Part shown: positions 1 through 12,380 of the stretch, piece by piece
Layout: every line of letters starts with the position of its first letter
How positions within the stretch are numbered: the stretch's first letter is position 1
NCBI RefSeq assembly: GCF_000471905.2
Contig: NW_006500351.1
Location: 1,699,801-1,763,800, forward strand
DNA from: Amborella trichopoda
Lineage: Eukaryota; Streptophyta; Magnoliopsida; Amborellales; Amborellaceae
Direction of reading: 5' to 3'
Length of the DNA stretch: 64,000 nt
Notes under the pieces: generated by a model
Told to the model about the DNA's origin: nothing
Seen by the model: the letters and a program-made list of their open reading frames with translations, nothing else
The model's database searches: none
Made by a program: the position numbers and the translations under genes

Positions 1-86
1 AAACCACATTTCTCAACACCATTTGAAGGTAGGCTCTATTTTGATTGTTTAGAGCCTAGGCTCTATACAAACCGCACCCATATATA
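1..86 (+). repeat. Short dispersed repeat, copy 1
   Basis: The first 86 bases resemble 3527-3606 in the same orientation: both start AAACCA-ATTTCTC and share GATTGTTTAGAGC and CTATACAAACCGCAC. Shorter copies in the opposite orientation lie at about 3132-3180 and 3215-3255. One copy sits inside the TBP intron and the others upstream of the promoter, so this is a dispersed element, perhaps a MITE end, and not part of the gene. No target duplication was found. Confidence 0.55.
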
Positions 87-133
87 TATATATATATTAA
101 TTATACATCCATAGAAATTGTACTACAGGACGC

Positions 134-186
134 CCAAGGTTCTGGGCGCTGAGCGCCAAGCCGCCTAGCATTTTTTGAAACCTTGG
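134..186. repeat. Short element with inverted ends (MITE relic)
   Basis: A 53-bp segment begins CCAAGGTT and ends AACCTTGG, with a GC-rich core (GGGCGCTGAGCGCC). The look is that of small plant MITE relics. No flanking duplication is clear. It lies inside the TBP intron. Confidence 0.35.
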
Positions 187-1090
187 TTTCCAAACAATGA
201 GGGACATCTTTATCATTTATCCCAGAAAGTAACATATAGAATCCCATTAGGTGAATACAATACAGCATATCAACCACCCATTCTCAAGATGGATGGTGGA
301 GATGAACCAAAGCACAGCCATGACAAACTGCATCTCTGCATTACAGTCACCATTCACATAAGGGATGCACGGTGGATGCCCTCCCTATGTATGTCTAGCA
401 TACAAATAATGTGCATGAATTTACCACCCAATAGTATACCCAACACCTCTGTGCATACTCACACGAGTAAGTGGCAACTAAGATTCCTTTTAATATTTAC
501 AAAATAAAATTAACCCACCTGCGACATAAATAATTAATATTTCTTCCATCAGACAAGATATTCAAACAAAATCCATGACTACCAATCATTTCCATGACTT
601 CTTTTTTTTTGTGGAAGAGGGGCTGGGGATGGGGAGGGGGGGTGTAACAGCATTACTAAATATTTTCCACGAGTGAGTATTTCAATAAAGAAACTGGGAC
701 AAGACTCTGAGATTTCTACGAGCAATAATTTCTTACAATCACAAGAATTAACTCCTCCATTATTTCCTCCATCAGCATCGCATCCAATCATATCTGATGA
801 AAATGCAATATCCTAAATGAATCATGTTTGGCATAACTAATTGTATTATAACAAGAGTAACATAAATCTTGACATTAACAAAACATATTCTGTATTATAT
901 GTTCTACAAGTGTTAGTAGTTAAATCAGAACAGAAGAATCAAGGTGGTGGAACAAAACTCAATCGCACCATCATAGACTTAGCCACTAAAGTTATAGTCA
1001 AATAACATAAAGAAACATCCTTCAAACTCACAAATATAAGTTAAAGGCAACACACCAGCAATATCTCTTAGAACTCAACAGCAAACTCAC

Positions 1091-2184
1091 CATTTTCCCT
1101 GAAGCAAATATCAATGCTGTCGTTTTTGGCTCTCGAATTCTCATGATAACAGCAGCAAAACGCTGGTAATGAGAACATAAACAATTGAGCAAGGAAACAG
1201 CACATATTCTCTAAACCCTAGACCCTTAAACGGTGGTATAACCAACATAGAAACACATGTATAAAGTAGGCTCACATAAAGAATGTTTCAAGGACCCATA
1301 AACAGCAATTAAATGAAAATACTAGGGCTCATTGAATATCACATACCTTGGGATTGTATTCAGCATTGCGGGCTTGCAAAGCTATAGCCTTAAGGTCCAA
1401 TTTGCAATCCAGGTTCACAGTTGACACAATATTCCTACATTCGAAATTAATAAGATACTAAGCACATGTTAAATGGATGAAGTAAAAGCACATTGTGGCC
1501 CACAAGACACATACCTATCCAGTAACTAAATATGAAACTTGGGATCTTTCTATACTAATACTCAAACTACCTGTTCAAGGCACAGATTCTATTTATAGTA
1601 ATGGTGCCTTTTTTTAATAAGTATTTGACTGTATTATGTTTAATGGCAACTCATCATTTCAAGAGTATGCGGAGAAACTTTCTGAATTGGACACAAAATT
1701 GTTGGTTGATTGTAAGAGCACCAATCAAAAGATTGCTAGAAACAAACCACATTTCCTGAGAACTGTATATCATAAGGAGGCATGATGCAATATAACTAAC
1801 CTAACATTCTGTTCTTTCCTGAGACCTGTCTATCATAAGGGGCCATGATGCACTATAATTAACCTACCATTATGTTCCCATGATAACCAAGAAACCCCAA
1901 AAACCAGAGAAAGATTTATGTCGTTTAACAGCGAAGCATACAAGCCATTTATAGACGCCTAAATGCCAAATCTATGTCAAGAGCATACATGGAGTAGGGC
2001 GAACAAGGAAACAACTTTTTCCTTTGCCGTAAGTTAATGGGGAACATCAAATTCATCAATCACATTTGAAAAATGAAGAAATACCAGACAGTTTAGGATA
2101 AACTTACTGAAGAGTGGGTACAATTCCAGAAGGATGCTTGGTAAGATCAACAGGCTGACTCCCCTCCAAGACCTGCTCTGCCAT
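1091..2184 (-). CDS. TBP: TATA-binding protein (TBP), first three coding exons, partial
   Basis: TBP is the DNA-binding subunit of TFIID and also serves RNA polymerases I and III in the nucleus. Coding exons on the minus strand are 2184-2108, 1434-1347 and 1162-1091. All junctions are GT-AG (donors GTAAGT, GTATGT, GTGAGT) and the frames join exactly. The start is [20 protein letters not shown], the short plant-type N-terminus. Exon 2 encodes [20 protein letters not shown] and then ARNAEYNPK. Exon 3 encodes [20 protein letters not shown] and then SGKM. This is the first half of the first TBP saddle repeat, and no stop or frameshift is seen. The visible part is 79 residues of a protein usually about 200 long in plants. 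The remaining exons should lie left of base 1. The ATG at 2184 fits the known plant start. The reading is near certain. Whether the whole gene is intact cannot be judged here. Confidence 0.96.
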
Positions 2185-2650
2185 GCTCCCTTGAATCCCT
2201 TCCTTTATCAATCTTATAACCAGTCAGCCTACAATAGATATCTCAAAATTACACACCAGATTCTTCTGCAACCCTGTAAACAACACATAAATACATCACC
2301 CAGCGAAAGTGCAATTTGAATGTAGAATAATCCAAAATTTACCCTTTTTTGTATGGTTTCGGATAATTATAGAAAGGTTCTCATTTTTTTTCCCATTTTG
2401 TGAGAGAAAAGGATAACTATAAATATAGTTACAAAAACGACGAGAAGTGGTTGCAGGCAGCCCTGCTTCATCCCTGTCTCCATTGAGCATACCTGATGTT
2501 TTGAATTCGGTATTGCTAGCTGAGAATCTGAGAGATGGGGAAGAAGGGGCTTGCCAAAGGAATCTGAGAAGAGAGAGAGTATTTGGAGAGAGAAAGAAAG
2601 AGGGGTTGGGGGATTCGAGAGCGGGGTAATAAAAGTGAAACAGGTCCCCG
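2185..2650 (-). other. TBP 5' untranslated exons and leader intron
   Basis: Upstream of the ATG the minus strand has an acceptor (TTTACAG, AG at 2275-2274), so the second exon would start at 2273. A donor follows exon 1 (exon ends at 2493, then GTATGC). Exon 1, about 2650-2493, is CT-rich on the sense strand, as in many plant housekeeping leaders. A 219-bp leader intron (2492-2274) results. The splice sites are inferred from sequence only, and the 5' end is estimated from the TATA-like box. Confidence 0.6.
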
Positions 2651-2690
2651 TATTCAGATGAGAGAAAACGAGAATCTTGCTATTTATCAT
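2640..2690 (-). promoter_or_regulatory. TBP core promoter with TATA-like box
   Basis: The minus strand reads ATAAATAG at 2687-2680, a good TATA-like box. It lies about 30 bp before the estimated transcription start near 2650, with the CT-rich leader downstream. A GC-rich patch (GGCGGGCGC) lies just upstream at about 2692-2700. No other element is claimed. Confidence 0.45.
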
Positions 2691-2700
2691 AGCGCCCGCC

Positions 2701-3055
2701 TGGATTTTCGGGCATGGATTTTTTTTTTATGGAAGAAATTTATATACGGTTGCAATTTAAAATCTAGGATTACATGTCACCTCAATAATTTATGGGAAAA
2801 AGTTGTTTTAATCCCTTTGAAAAAAGTTGTTTTAATGTTCAAAAACTTTAAATATGAAAAATATATGTATGTAAGTATAAGAAATACCGAATTTTGCAAC
2901 ATATTATGTACACCGTCTATTTTTTAGATTTTTATTATAGATTTACTTTATTTTAATCATTTTAGAGTTTAAAATTTTATAATTGGATATCAAAATAGAT
3001 TTTCAAATAATTCTAAAAATAGTTTAACCAAAGTTATATGTTATAATCAAATGTG
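2701..3055. other. AT-rich intergenic DNA upstream of TBP
   Basis: No gene-like frame, RNA gene or clear repeat was seen. The DNA is AT-rich with short homopolymer runs and a partial duplication of the motif AAAAAGTTGTTTTAAT near 2800-2835. Confidence 0.6.
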
Positions 3056-3260
3056 GAGCTACACTTTAATTGATTGTTGAAGGTTGCAACCTTATAGAAA
3101 CCACAACCTTTATATATTGGATATTATAAGGAAATGGTTTATATAAGTGTGAGGCTCTAAATAATCAAATTAAAGTGCATTATAAAAATTTTTATATACT
3201 CAATATTATAAGGAAAAGATTTATATAAGGGTGAGGCTCTAAACAATTAAATTAGGGTGT
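3056..3260. repeat. Inverted cluster of the short dispersed repeat
   Basis: About 3056-3110 carries a degraded forward copy (CACTTTAATTGATTGTT, then AAACCACAACC). About 3132-3180 and 3215-3255 carry reverse copies (GAGGCTCTAAATAATCAAATT and similar). The arrangement is like a small inverted-repeat element or several MITE ends. It belongs with the copies at 1-86 and 3527-3606. Confidence 0.45.
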
Positions 3261-3526
3261 ATCTGAAAAATTTCATTAGAAGATGTTGTTTTTCATGATC
3301 AAATATTATCAAATTGATCTTCTCAACCTTAATATGCATGGACATAAAAAAAAAAATAGATTTCAAGTTTTGAAAATAGTGTATCTTGTAACATATTTTT
3401 GGACCATCAATTTTTAAGATTTTCAAGTTTTTATAGATCTACCCAACCTATTCTATTTTTTAAGCTTTAAATTCTATAATTAAAGAGAAATATATTTTAA
3501 GGCTATCATAAAGATTTTTAGTATTG

Positions 3527-3606
3527 AAACCATATTTCTCGATACTATTTGAAGGTGCACTTTACTTTGATTGTTTAGAGCATCGGCTCTATACAAACCG
3601 CACTCT
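3527..3606 (+). repeat. Short dispersed repeat, copy 2
   Basis: Direct counterpart of 1-86, about 80 percent alike by eye, sharing GATTGTTTAGAGC and CTATACAAACCGCAC. The stretches 3261-3526 and 3607-3840 on either side are AT-rich with no gene seen. Confidence 0.55.
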
Positions 3607-3839
3607 TATTTTAATCAATATTTTGGCTTGCTCAATGGCGGGGATATTAAAATTTTATGAAAATTAAATTTTAACAAATCACTTAATTTTTATAGAATTT
3701 TATTTCCACACATAAAATATTTTTTGAATTTCTAACGCTTGTGGATTCCACTCATGGGCCTCTCGACTCAAAGCCTTAGGGCGTAATTGGAAGGTATTTC
3801 ATGTGAAAATTATATTATTCACATTTGATATGTGATGAA

Positions 3840-4710
3840 TACAAAAACTATATCAAATTTTAGAGAGAAAGTACCTAAATTTTTTTTAAAATAGAATTAT
3901 CTCAAATTTTTTAGAGACACAAATTATCTCAAATTTTAAGTTTTAGAAAGAAAGTACATTAAAATTTTAGAGAGTGAAACTATATCAAATTTTAAAAAGA
4001 GAAAGTACATAGGACTTTTTGGAGAGAAGCTATCTCAAATTTGTTAGAAAAAGAAAAGATCTCAAATTTCAAAATTTAGAGAGAGATTATATTAAAATTT
4101 TAGAGAGAGAAACTATATCAAATTTTAGAGAAAGAAAATACTTAAAAAGAGAAATTATCTCAAAAATTTTAGAGAGAGGAAATATCTCAATTTTCAAGTT
4201 TTAGAGAGCTTGAGAGCATATTAAAATTTTACAAAACAAAACTATATCAATTTTTAAATAAATAAAGTATTTAGTTTGTTAGAGAGAGAAACTATCCCAA
4301 TTTTTAGAGATAGAAACTATCTCAAATTTAAAATTTTAATTTAATATTTCAGAGAGAAATAATATCAAATTTGAGAAAGTATCTGAATTTTTTGAGGGAT
4401 AGAAACTAGGTCAAAATTTTAGATACATCAATTATCTCAAATCCAAAGTTTTAGCCAGAGAAAATATCTTAAAACTTTAGAGAGAGAAACTATATTAAAG
4501 TTTAGATAGAGGAAATACTTGAAAATTTTTAGAGAGAAATATCTCAAAACTTTTAGAGAGATAAATTATCTCAAATTTTAAGTTCTAGAATGAAAAAGTA
4601 TATTAAAATTTTAAGTGATGGAAACTATTTCAAATTTTAGATAGAGAAACTACCTAAAAATTTTTAGACAAAAGATTTTATCTCAAATTTTAAGTTTTAA
4701 AGTGAGAAAG
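3840..4710. repeat. Degenerate AT-rich tandem repeat
   Basis: About 870 bp is built from loosely repeated motifs of 25-40 bp: TCTCAAATTTTA, TTAGAGAGAGAAACTAT and AAAGTA recur more than fifteen times with variable spacing. A 61-residue open frame inside (4019-4204) is a by-product of the repeat. The array ends exactly where the Tat-like LTR piece starts. Confidence 0.65.
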
Positions 4711-5645
4711 TATTTTTAGGGTATTTTTTAGCACTTGTATCGCTAATGCAAATAAGGAGCCCACAGGTACCAAAATGCTTGCAAACCATGGAAGCACTGT
4801 TAAAATAAACCTTGATCTGCAATAAATTTTTGAAAGCCGTTGGATGGGCCCCATAAAGCATGTGGGGGTAGAACTCGACTCCCTAAGAACACCCACCAAG
4901 TATCATCGTGATTCAACGACGTTAAGATGGATCAGACACAAAACCAGTTTTCAAGTTCAGCCCCTAACATGTTTAAATATACCTCATAACTACAGTGCTA
5001 TCATCGAAACCTCATATGAGCATCAAACTATTTCTGTTGGATTCAAAAGGCCCAAAAATCCCTAGATATCAAATTTCAACTCATTCGGATGCTTCTGGAC
5101 TATTATGCGGCCAACTTATCCAAAAAGGGTAGGTTACACACTATTCTAATGCACCCTTGGTGGACCAATTTCCATTTATGGAAACTATGTAATATGATTT
5201 TGGGATCACCTTCAAAAGGCCATAACTTCTTCATTTAAGTCGAATCAAGCCCAAATTTCATAAGGTTCTTCGTCTTGTCAACACGCAAGATTTTATACAT
5301 GGCACTGCCTGTGACATGGCTCGAGACTGAAGAAATCCTAGAGATAAGTTGCTCAAGGGAACTCATGTATTACAGATTTTAACAAGAGGGAGATCCCTTC
5401 AATCAAATGGTCGTTTCACAAAGCCCTGACCTCGAATCCAAAGTAAACATCATATGTGATAAACAATTAGAAAGGATGTATTTTGAGGTTGCAAGAAGGG
5501 GTATTTTCCGACGACCAGAATTATTCCAACGACTTTCCCAATTCGAAAAGTGGTGGTCTGGTCACCAAATCAAACCATTATTGTCACCAAACGATCATGA
5601 CAGCTTTCCCATTATTCTACGATGGAAAGATCGGGCCAAAATATC
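4711..5645 (+). mobile_element. Tat-like Ty3/gypsy LTR, left piece
   Basis: This block aligns with 54386-55275 near the right end of the nest. Shared words include GCACTTGTATC near the start, GGAAGCACTGTT and CCCTAAGAACACC. The orientation is plus, and the left edge corresponds to the LTR start of the right-hand copy. The chromovirus cluster interrupts it at about 5645, and matching LTR sequence resumes at 44619. No coding content. It is a fossil fragment, probably older than the chromovirus that interrupts it. Confidence 0.65.
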
Positions 5646-6734
5646 ACCCACCCTCTGACCGTACAAACCGAAGGGCGACCGAGTACAGGACAGCAAAGGG
5701 AGGTGGCAAACGCCACTCAAGTGGGAGTGGCTCAACACATATAACGGGCAGAATCAATAACAAACCACGAAATAAAACCAAAATCCAAAAGAAGAATCGT
5801 TTCCATTAATAATCATTCTCCAAAATCCTTTTACAATCAGTTTAAGGCACTAATGGCCCACAAGGTACTAGGTAAACAACAAACAAATAGACAGTGGCGT
5901 AGCCACCCAAACACCTACTATAGCAAGCTCTAGAAAGATCTCTTCTTCAACTTCAAGCTTTAAGCGCCCCAAAAACCTGAACTGTTGCCCTCTCAACCGG
6001 GCCAGAAACTTTCACTCTACAAGAATGAAAATGAGGGGAATGAGCTAATAGCCTAGTAAATAGATCTACACCATTGCGTTCCGGTCTAAAATCATTAACA
6101 GTAAATGACAATATTTTCATGCACACAGCTGTCATGAAAACTTTCATTATTCAAACCCATTAAGTACTTTAATAGTACAAGGGTATACAAAGTCTAATTG
6201 TCAGAATAACATACAGTGTAAAAGCCGTCAGTCATTTAATCTCTAGCCGATCAGTGAAACAAACATATCACAATCTCACACAATAGAAGCTAGAGAAACC
6301 TACTTCTAAAGTAGAAGTTCCATTGATTAGGCTAAGTCAATCCGGTAGCTTGGAACCTCTACCCTCGTTCAAGAGGGAGGACAATGACAAATGAGTGTCC
6401 CACTTCGTAATGTCTCCACACACACACACATCCCTAACGCGCTTTGGGGTTTTCGATAGGCAGAGGCCTTGCAAGACATGACCCTCTCATAAGCCCTTCC
6501 GGCAAAAGGGTGTTACACTACCATCGGGTGAACCAATGCATAGTGCCAATAAAGATTTGGGGGGAGTGACCCACCCTATTGTTCAGTTTCACCACGTACC
6601 CCAGTCCTATCATTGGGGTCGGGGCACAGTCAGTAATTACCGACATAACAGTATCCAACTACCAATGGGTGACCCATTGCGTAGTGGTCAATGTCATATC
6701 AGTATCATAGTATCGTATTATCACATTTCTAATA

Positions 6735-7030
6735 TCACAGTATCAGTGTCACATTATGACGATATCAGTATCTCAGTATAACAGTAGCAGTACTATAGTA
6801 TGACAGTAGCAATATTACAGTATGACAGTAGCAGTATCACAATATGACAGTAGCCGCATTACAGTATGACAGCAGCAGTATCACATTATGACAATAGCAG
6901 TATTACAGTAAGGCAGTAGCAGTATGACAGTACATGTATTATAGTGTGGCAGTAGTAGTATTACAGTATGGTAATAACAATATCACAGTATGACAACAGC
7001 AGCATTATAATATGGCAGTAGCAATATCTC
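6735..7030. repeat. 22-bp minisatellite in chromovirus LTR
   Basis: The unit is close to CAGTATGACAGTAGCAGTAT plus two bases, repeated about 13 times with substitutions (GACAGTAGC alternating with GGCAGTAGC). The same array recurs in every LTR copy of this family here: about 13480-13825, 18218-18460, 20725-20985 and 43600-43950, with differing copy numbers. Confidence 0.85.
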
Positions 7031-7070
7031 ATTTTTAGTATCACAATTTACATTTCCTGACATTTTAGAC

Positions 7071-7880
7071 AGTGATGTTTGACCATAAAGAGGGTCGTAA
7101 CTTTTGATATATTTGAAATTTGGAAACAATTTCAAAACCAATTTTATAAAAGATGCACATATCTTTCAAATGGGGGTAGTTTAAAAGTATTTGGACCCCG
7201 TTTAGCCCTTCAAAAGTTCAAAGCAATAGTGGTTTACTATTTGTGCTCTGTTGTGCATCTGATATAGTGACATGCCTCATTTAGTACACTATAACTCTTA
7301 ATCCATAAGGTATTTTAAAGTGGTTCCACAACTAAAATTCTAGTAAAAACATGTATCTTTTCAACAAGGGCATTTTGAAAGTGTCTAGACTCTATTTGGT
7401 CATTCAAAAATCCATGACAACTAAAGTGATGGTTATGAATTTTAGTGAAATCAATCCATAGTGACATGCCTTCACAAATAATTACATAACTTTCAATCTA
7501 GGAAGAATTTCGAAATAATTTCCTTTGCAACTTTAATCCACTCAAAGATCTTCCCAATGGCGATGTTTTGAGAGAAATTGGACTTCATTTGGTTAGTAAA
7601 AACCCATGGTAATAGTAGTGATAGTTAAAATACACAGGGAAATTAGTCAACAGTGACATGCTTATAGATATTGGAATATAACTTCCCATTTATAAAGAAT
7701 TTAAACAATGAGCAAATATGAACATTTTAATAGACTCACATATCTTTCTAATAGCAATGATTTGAGATCATTTAGACCTCATTTGACTGTTCAAAAGCCT
7801 ATTACAAATATATATATGTTCCTGGAATTTCACAGTAACACTTAACATGCTTCAAGAACATGCTTCATAACTTTCAATTA
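7071..7880. repeat. About 195-bp degenerate tandem array in chromovirus LTR
   Basis: The word AGTGACATG or a close variant starts at 7071, 7266, 7460, 7652 and 7834, giving periods of 195, 194, 192 and 182. Each unit then carries versions of ATAACTTTCAAT, ACATATCTTTC, TTTGGAC and ATTCAAAAG at matching offsets. The units are old and diverged. Equivalent arrays occur in the other LTR copies; the one at 18213-19584 has fewer units. Confidence 0.7.
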
Positions 7881-8744
7881 TTAGTTAACAACATCATAAT
7901 AGCTGTTCAATCTCAATACACACACATACACACATGCCCATATATGTATATATCAATAGAATTTTGTAAGCATTAGATTTATTCTCAACATCAAAGTTCA
8001 TCATACAACAAAGGCACCATTTCAATGAAACAAGGCATAGAAATGGCTACAATACACTCACTCTTGTAGATATTAGTTTCATGCCTTCTCATAACATTGG
8101 TGCAATGGTGGTTGATCCACTTACCTAATAAGAAAGGTTGCCTCCAACATCCCCTGCCACAGTCCCCTTCATGCTCCTCATAAGGCTCCAACAGTGCAGT
8201 GACAATGTGCTCACAAAGGGGGTTCTAAGTGTTGAGTTCTTAGAGAAAGAGTGTGACGAATGAGTGGCGAGAGAGAGGGAGGGAGAGCGCTTAAGTACCC
8301 TGGCTGGCGTGGTAGTCCAAGGCTGGACAAGTGGCAAAGACCACACATACATCAGTACAAGTGGCATGTGTAGTGGCATGCATCAAGGCAGGTGGCGGTC
8401 TTATTCATGCACGACGCTACATGCACGGTAGTAGCATGTTTTGTTCCATCTCACTGCCGTGCATGTATTCATCTTTTTCTTACACTAACAGCACTGCCTC
8501 TTTCATTTCCTTTCCACACGTGGTGTTACACCGCGACGCTGCTATTCTCTCTCTTCACAAACAACATTGCTCCTTCTCTCTCTTCACAAATGGCGTTGCT
8601 CCTTCTCTCTCTTCACAAATGGCATTGCTCCTCTGACATGCACGACGGTAAGCTTTCTCCCTTACTATCGAGTGTACTTCTTTTTCTCTAACAGACTCCT
8701 GCCGCTGTGTATGTTTCCATGACCGGGAAATCTTGGTCCTTACA

Positions 8745-11700
8745 TCATCCTCCCCTTAAAAAGATTTTGTCCTCAAAATCGTTAGTCAATCAAATAGATG
8801 GGGGTACTTATCTCGATTTTCATCCTCTCGTTCCCATGTCGATTCTTCTCGTGAATGATATTGCTATAAAACCCAGACCAAGGGAATTTCTGTATTACGC
8901 AAAACATGCACTCTTTTGTCCAGCATTTCAATTGGTTGTTCGCCATAAGTCAAATCTTCCCTGATCGGAATCGGTTCATACTTCAAAATATGGGACGGGT
9001 CAGGGTGATACTTCCTCAACAATGACACATGAAAAACATCATGAAAGTTGGCCAACTCGAGCGACAGGGCCAGTCGGTATGCCACGGCTCCAATTCTTTC
9101 TAAAATTTCAAAGGGTCCAATAAATCATGGACTTTGTTTTCCCTTCATGCCAAATCTCATAATGCCTTTTATTTGACGATACCTTCAAATAGTCACGGTC
9201 ACCCACTTCAAATTCGAGATCTCTTCTCCGATTATCGGCATAACTCTTTTGCTGACTTTGAGCTGCTTTGAACCTTTCTCAAATTAAAGCAATCTTTTAT
9301 GATGTTCTCTGAACAATCTCTGGTACTAACAATCTCCTCTCACTGACTTCATCCCAACATATGGGTGATCTGCACTGCCTCCCATACAGTGCCTTAAAAG
9401 ATGCCATCTGAATACTGAAATGGAAACTGTGGTTATAAACAAACTCTATCAGAGGCAAATGATCATCCCAGTTTCCTTTGAAATCAGTAATATAAGCCAT
9501 CAACATATCTTCTATGGTTTGAATGATCCTTTCCGACTGTCCATCAGTCTGAGGGTCGAAAGCAGTACTGAAGGTGAGTTTGGTCCCCAAAACTAACTGC
9601 AGACTATTCCAAAATCTTGAAGTAAATCTAGGGTCGCTGTCGAACACAATGCTAACAAGTACTCCATACAATCTTATTATCTCTTTAATGTATAACTGGG
9701 CTAGATTATCCAAAGTATAAGTTGTGCGGACCAATAAAAAATGGGTAGCTTTTGTTAATTGGCCCATAATGACCTAAATACTATCATGCCTAGTACCTGA
9801 TTTAGGCAGGCCAAGGATAAGATCCATGGTGATGTGCTCCCATTTCCATTCTGGCACAGGTAAGGGTTGTAACACTCCGATAGGTTTATGATTTTAGCCT
9901 TCACTTGCTGACATGTTAAACACTTATAGACAAATTGTGTCACTTCCCTCCTAATATCATTTCACCAGAAATCCTTCTTCAGGTCTTGGTACATTTTAGT
10001 ACTTCCTGCATGTTATGTGTAACGGGAGTGGTGAGCCTCTTCCAAAATAGCCCTTTTTACATTCTCGTCATCCGGACCACATGCCCTATCTTTAAATCTC
10101 AACAACTTACCACTACCCATGGTGAAGTCCTGTTTTCCTTCCAATTTCATTTCTCGGACCATCATGTGTGCTACTAATACCATGATTTCCTACTCAACTC
10201 GTCTCCTACGACGTTGGTCTCTCATAGGTGGTAATTGACGGTACAGTCATAATCTTTTATCAAGTCCATCCATCTTTTGTGTCTCATGTTTAATTCCTTA
10301 TGAGAAAACAAATACTTGAGGCTCTTATGATCAGTAAACATTTTAGATTGGGTCCCTTACAGATAATTCCTCCTTTAAAATTAATAACACAACTCTCAGC
10401 ATGTCTTCTCCACTTAAATACAACCTTGATTTTACAAGGGTCAACTGCGACCCCGCCCTTCAAAACAATATGCCCGAGGAAAGCCATGCTCAGGAGCCAG
10501 AATTATCTCTTACTCAACTTGGCATACAACTTTTTTGACTTTAAGGTCTGAAGGCCCATCCTTAATACTTGCTCAGATTCTTCGAGTACACCCAAATGTC
10601 ATCGTTAAAAACGACCACGAAATCATCTAAAAAAAAAAAAGGTCTAAAAACTCGATTCATTAAATTATAAAGATAGCTAGGGCATTGGTTAATCCAAACA
10701 GCATCACCAAAAATTTATTGTACCAAATCTGGTCTTGAATGCAGTCTAAGGAACATCCTCTTCCTTAAACCGCAGTTGATGATAGCCCGACCAGATGTCA
10801 ATCTTTGAACATACTTGGGCTCCTTGAATTTGATCAAACAAGTTGTCAATTCTGGGTAAGGGGTACTTATTCTTCACCGTAACCTGATTTGGCTTTCTTT
10901 AATCAATACATAGTCTCAAGGATCCATCCTTCTTCTTTACAAATAAAACCAGTGCACCCCATTGTGATACACTAGGCCGGATGAACCCTTTATTCAATAA
11001 TTTCTGTAATTGCTCATTTAGTTCCTTTAACTCTACTGGGGCCATCCTGTAAGGAGCTTTAGAAATGGGAGCAGTACCAAAGGCCACTTCTATTTCAAAC
11101 TCTATCTCCCTTACTGGGGGCGGAGAGGTTAACTCTTTAGGAAAAACTTTTGGATACTCTCTTACCACTGGTGTCTCCTCTAACATAGATTGAACATCCC
11201 TACTTTCCACCACATAAGCCAAGTGCTCACCACATCTTTTGGTCAACAGGCGGGATGCCCATAGGGCCGAGATAAGGTGTAGAGGGGAACATTCTTAATG
11301 CCCAAAATACTATCAAACACTTGGATGCCTAGACGTATCAAGACTATAAGTAAAATATGCCCCTCAAACACAACCCCACAATGATTATATAAAATTGCAG
11401 TTTCTAAAGATTCTCCCATGGGTCAGCATAAAATAAAAAATCCAGTCAAGATGCTCAAGTTTAACATTTATATGGTTTACAATATATGGTGCGACAAAAA
11501 CAGTGAGAGGAAACAAGATTAAAACTCTAACTTCTACGTCACAAATCAAAACCATACCTCTGGTTACCAAAGTGGAGGTGAAAGCTTCCCCTCCTCTAAG
11601 TGTAAAAGCCTATCTTTGGGTTCTTAGCTTAAACTTTGTTTTTGATTACTGGGCAGTCCCTAATTAGGTGGCCTGACTTGCCACACTTGAAGCATGCCCT

Positions 11701-12380
11701 CGTCTTTACCCAGCACTCAGAAGCCGCATGACCAGGCTTTCCTCATAAGTTACAATGTACCTACTGGTTTTGCTCAATATCGCCATAGGAGGTCTTCAGG
11801 GCCTTACCACTTCTTTGATCTCCTTTTTCTTGAGAATATCTTGAAGGTGGAGGTCTTATCTTCAACTTTTTCGGTTTCATTACTGAACAACCCTTGATTT
11901 GGTGGCCAAGTCTGCCACAACCATAACACGCTCCCGCCCTCTAATGGAACTTGGTCACAAGGTGGTTGTTCAGCCCGCCGTATGAGCATGACGAGTGCTA
12001 GTTCTCCCTCACGTCCCCCGAAAATTCTTCTGGACCTTAACCACACCCTCATGAGTTCTTCCCCTATAGTCTCTCCTAGGGGGCGGCTGAACCCTCCTTC
12101 CGACATTTCCAGATGGAGGGGGTCGTACTTTGCCTTCTATTCTCAATTTGAACTCCTTACAATCTTCTACAACATTGGGCCATGACCCCCTAAAGTCTTG
12201 AAAACTTCCCCAAGGGCCTTTGTATTCTCATTGCTAGAACCCGCATCGTTGTTACGAGTCCTCGTTATCTTGACCTAAGACACAAGCACCCAGTTATTAA
12301 CATATGCAAAGCTATTCTAAAGACACTTCTAAAACTTCCTAGGCCAAGAATCCTATCTTGGCAGCTCTGATACCATAAAT
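8745..12380 (-). other. Chromovirus copy A internal region
   Basis: Holds recognisable gag zinc-knuckle, protease, reverse transcriptase, integrase and chromodomain-type segments in the usual chromovirus order on the minus strand. Integrase shows the words TFSTAFDPQTDGQSE and LIEFVYNHSFH. Reverse transcriptase shows [16 protein letters not shown] and EYPKVFPKELTSPPPVREIE. It is a decayed copy and not a functional gene. Copy B shares the same compact layout. Confidence 0.8.
12364..12375 (-). promoter_or_regulatory. Primer-binding site, initiator-Met type (copy A)
   Basis: The minus strand reads TGGTATCAGAGC, the well-known plant iMet-tRNA primer site, five bases inside the 5' LTR end (LTR ends at 12381 with ...TGACA). 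It fixes the orientation of copy A as minus. Confidence 0.9.

Larger units (their letters stand above)
1..1090 (-). other. TBP gene intron, continuing off the left edge
   Basis: This stretch follows the splice donor of the last visible TBP exon (GTGAGT read on the minus strand at 1090-1085). No further TBP exon was found here: I looked for the expected continuation VCTGAKSE on the minus strand and did not see it. The open frames present are short and resemble no family I know. The stretch also holds a short dispersed repeat at 1-86 and a small palindromic-ended element at 134-186. The intron is therefore at least 1.09 kb, unless the gene is broken further left. Confidence 0.7.
5646..8744 (-). 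repeat. Chromovirus copy A, 3' LTR
   Basis: About 3.1 kb. On the minus strand it starts TGTAAGGACC next to the purine tract. The left edge is set by alignment to 12381 and is good to about 10 bp. It contains, in + coordinates, a 22-bp minisatellite (about 6735-7030), a 195-bp degenerate array (7071-7880), a CA run near 6417 and a 30-bp CT-rich repeat (about 8550-8640). No gene. Confidence 0.8.
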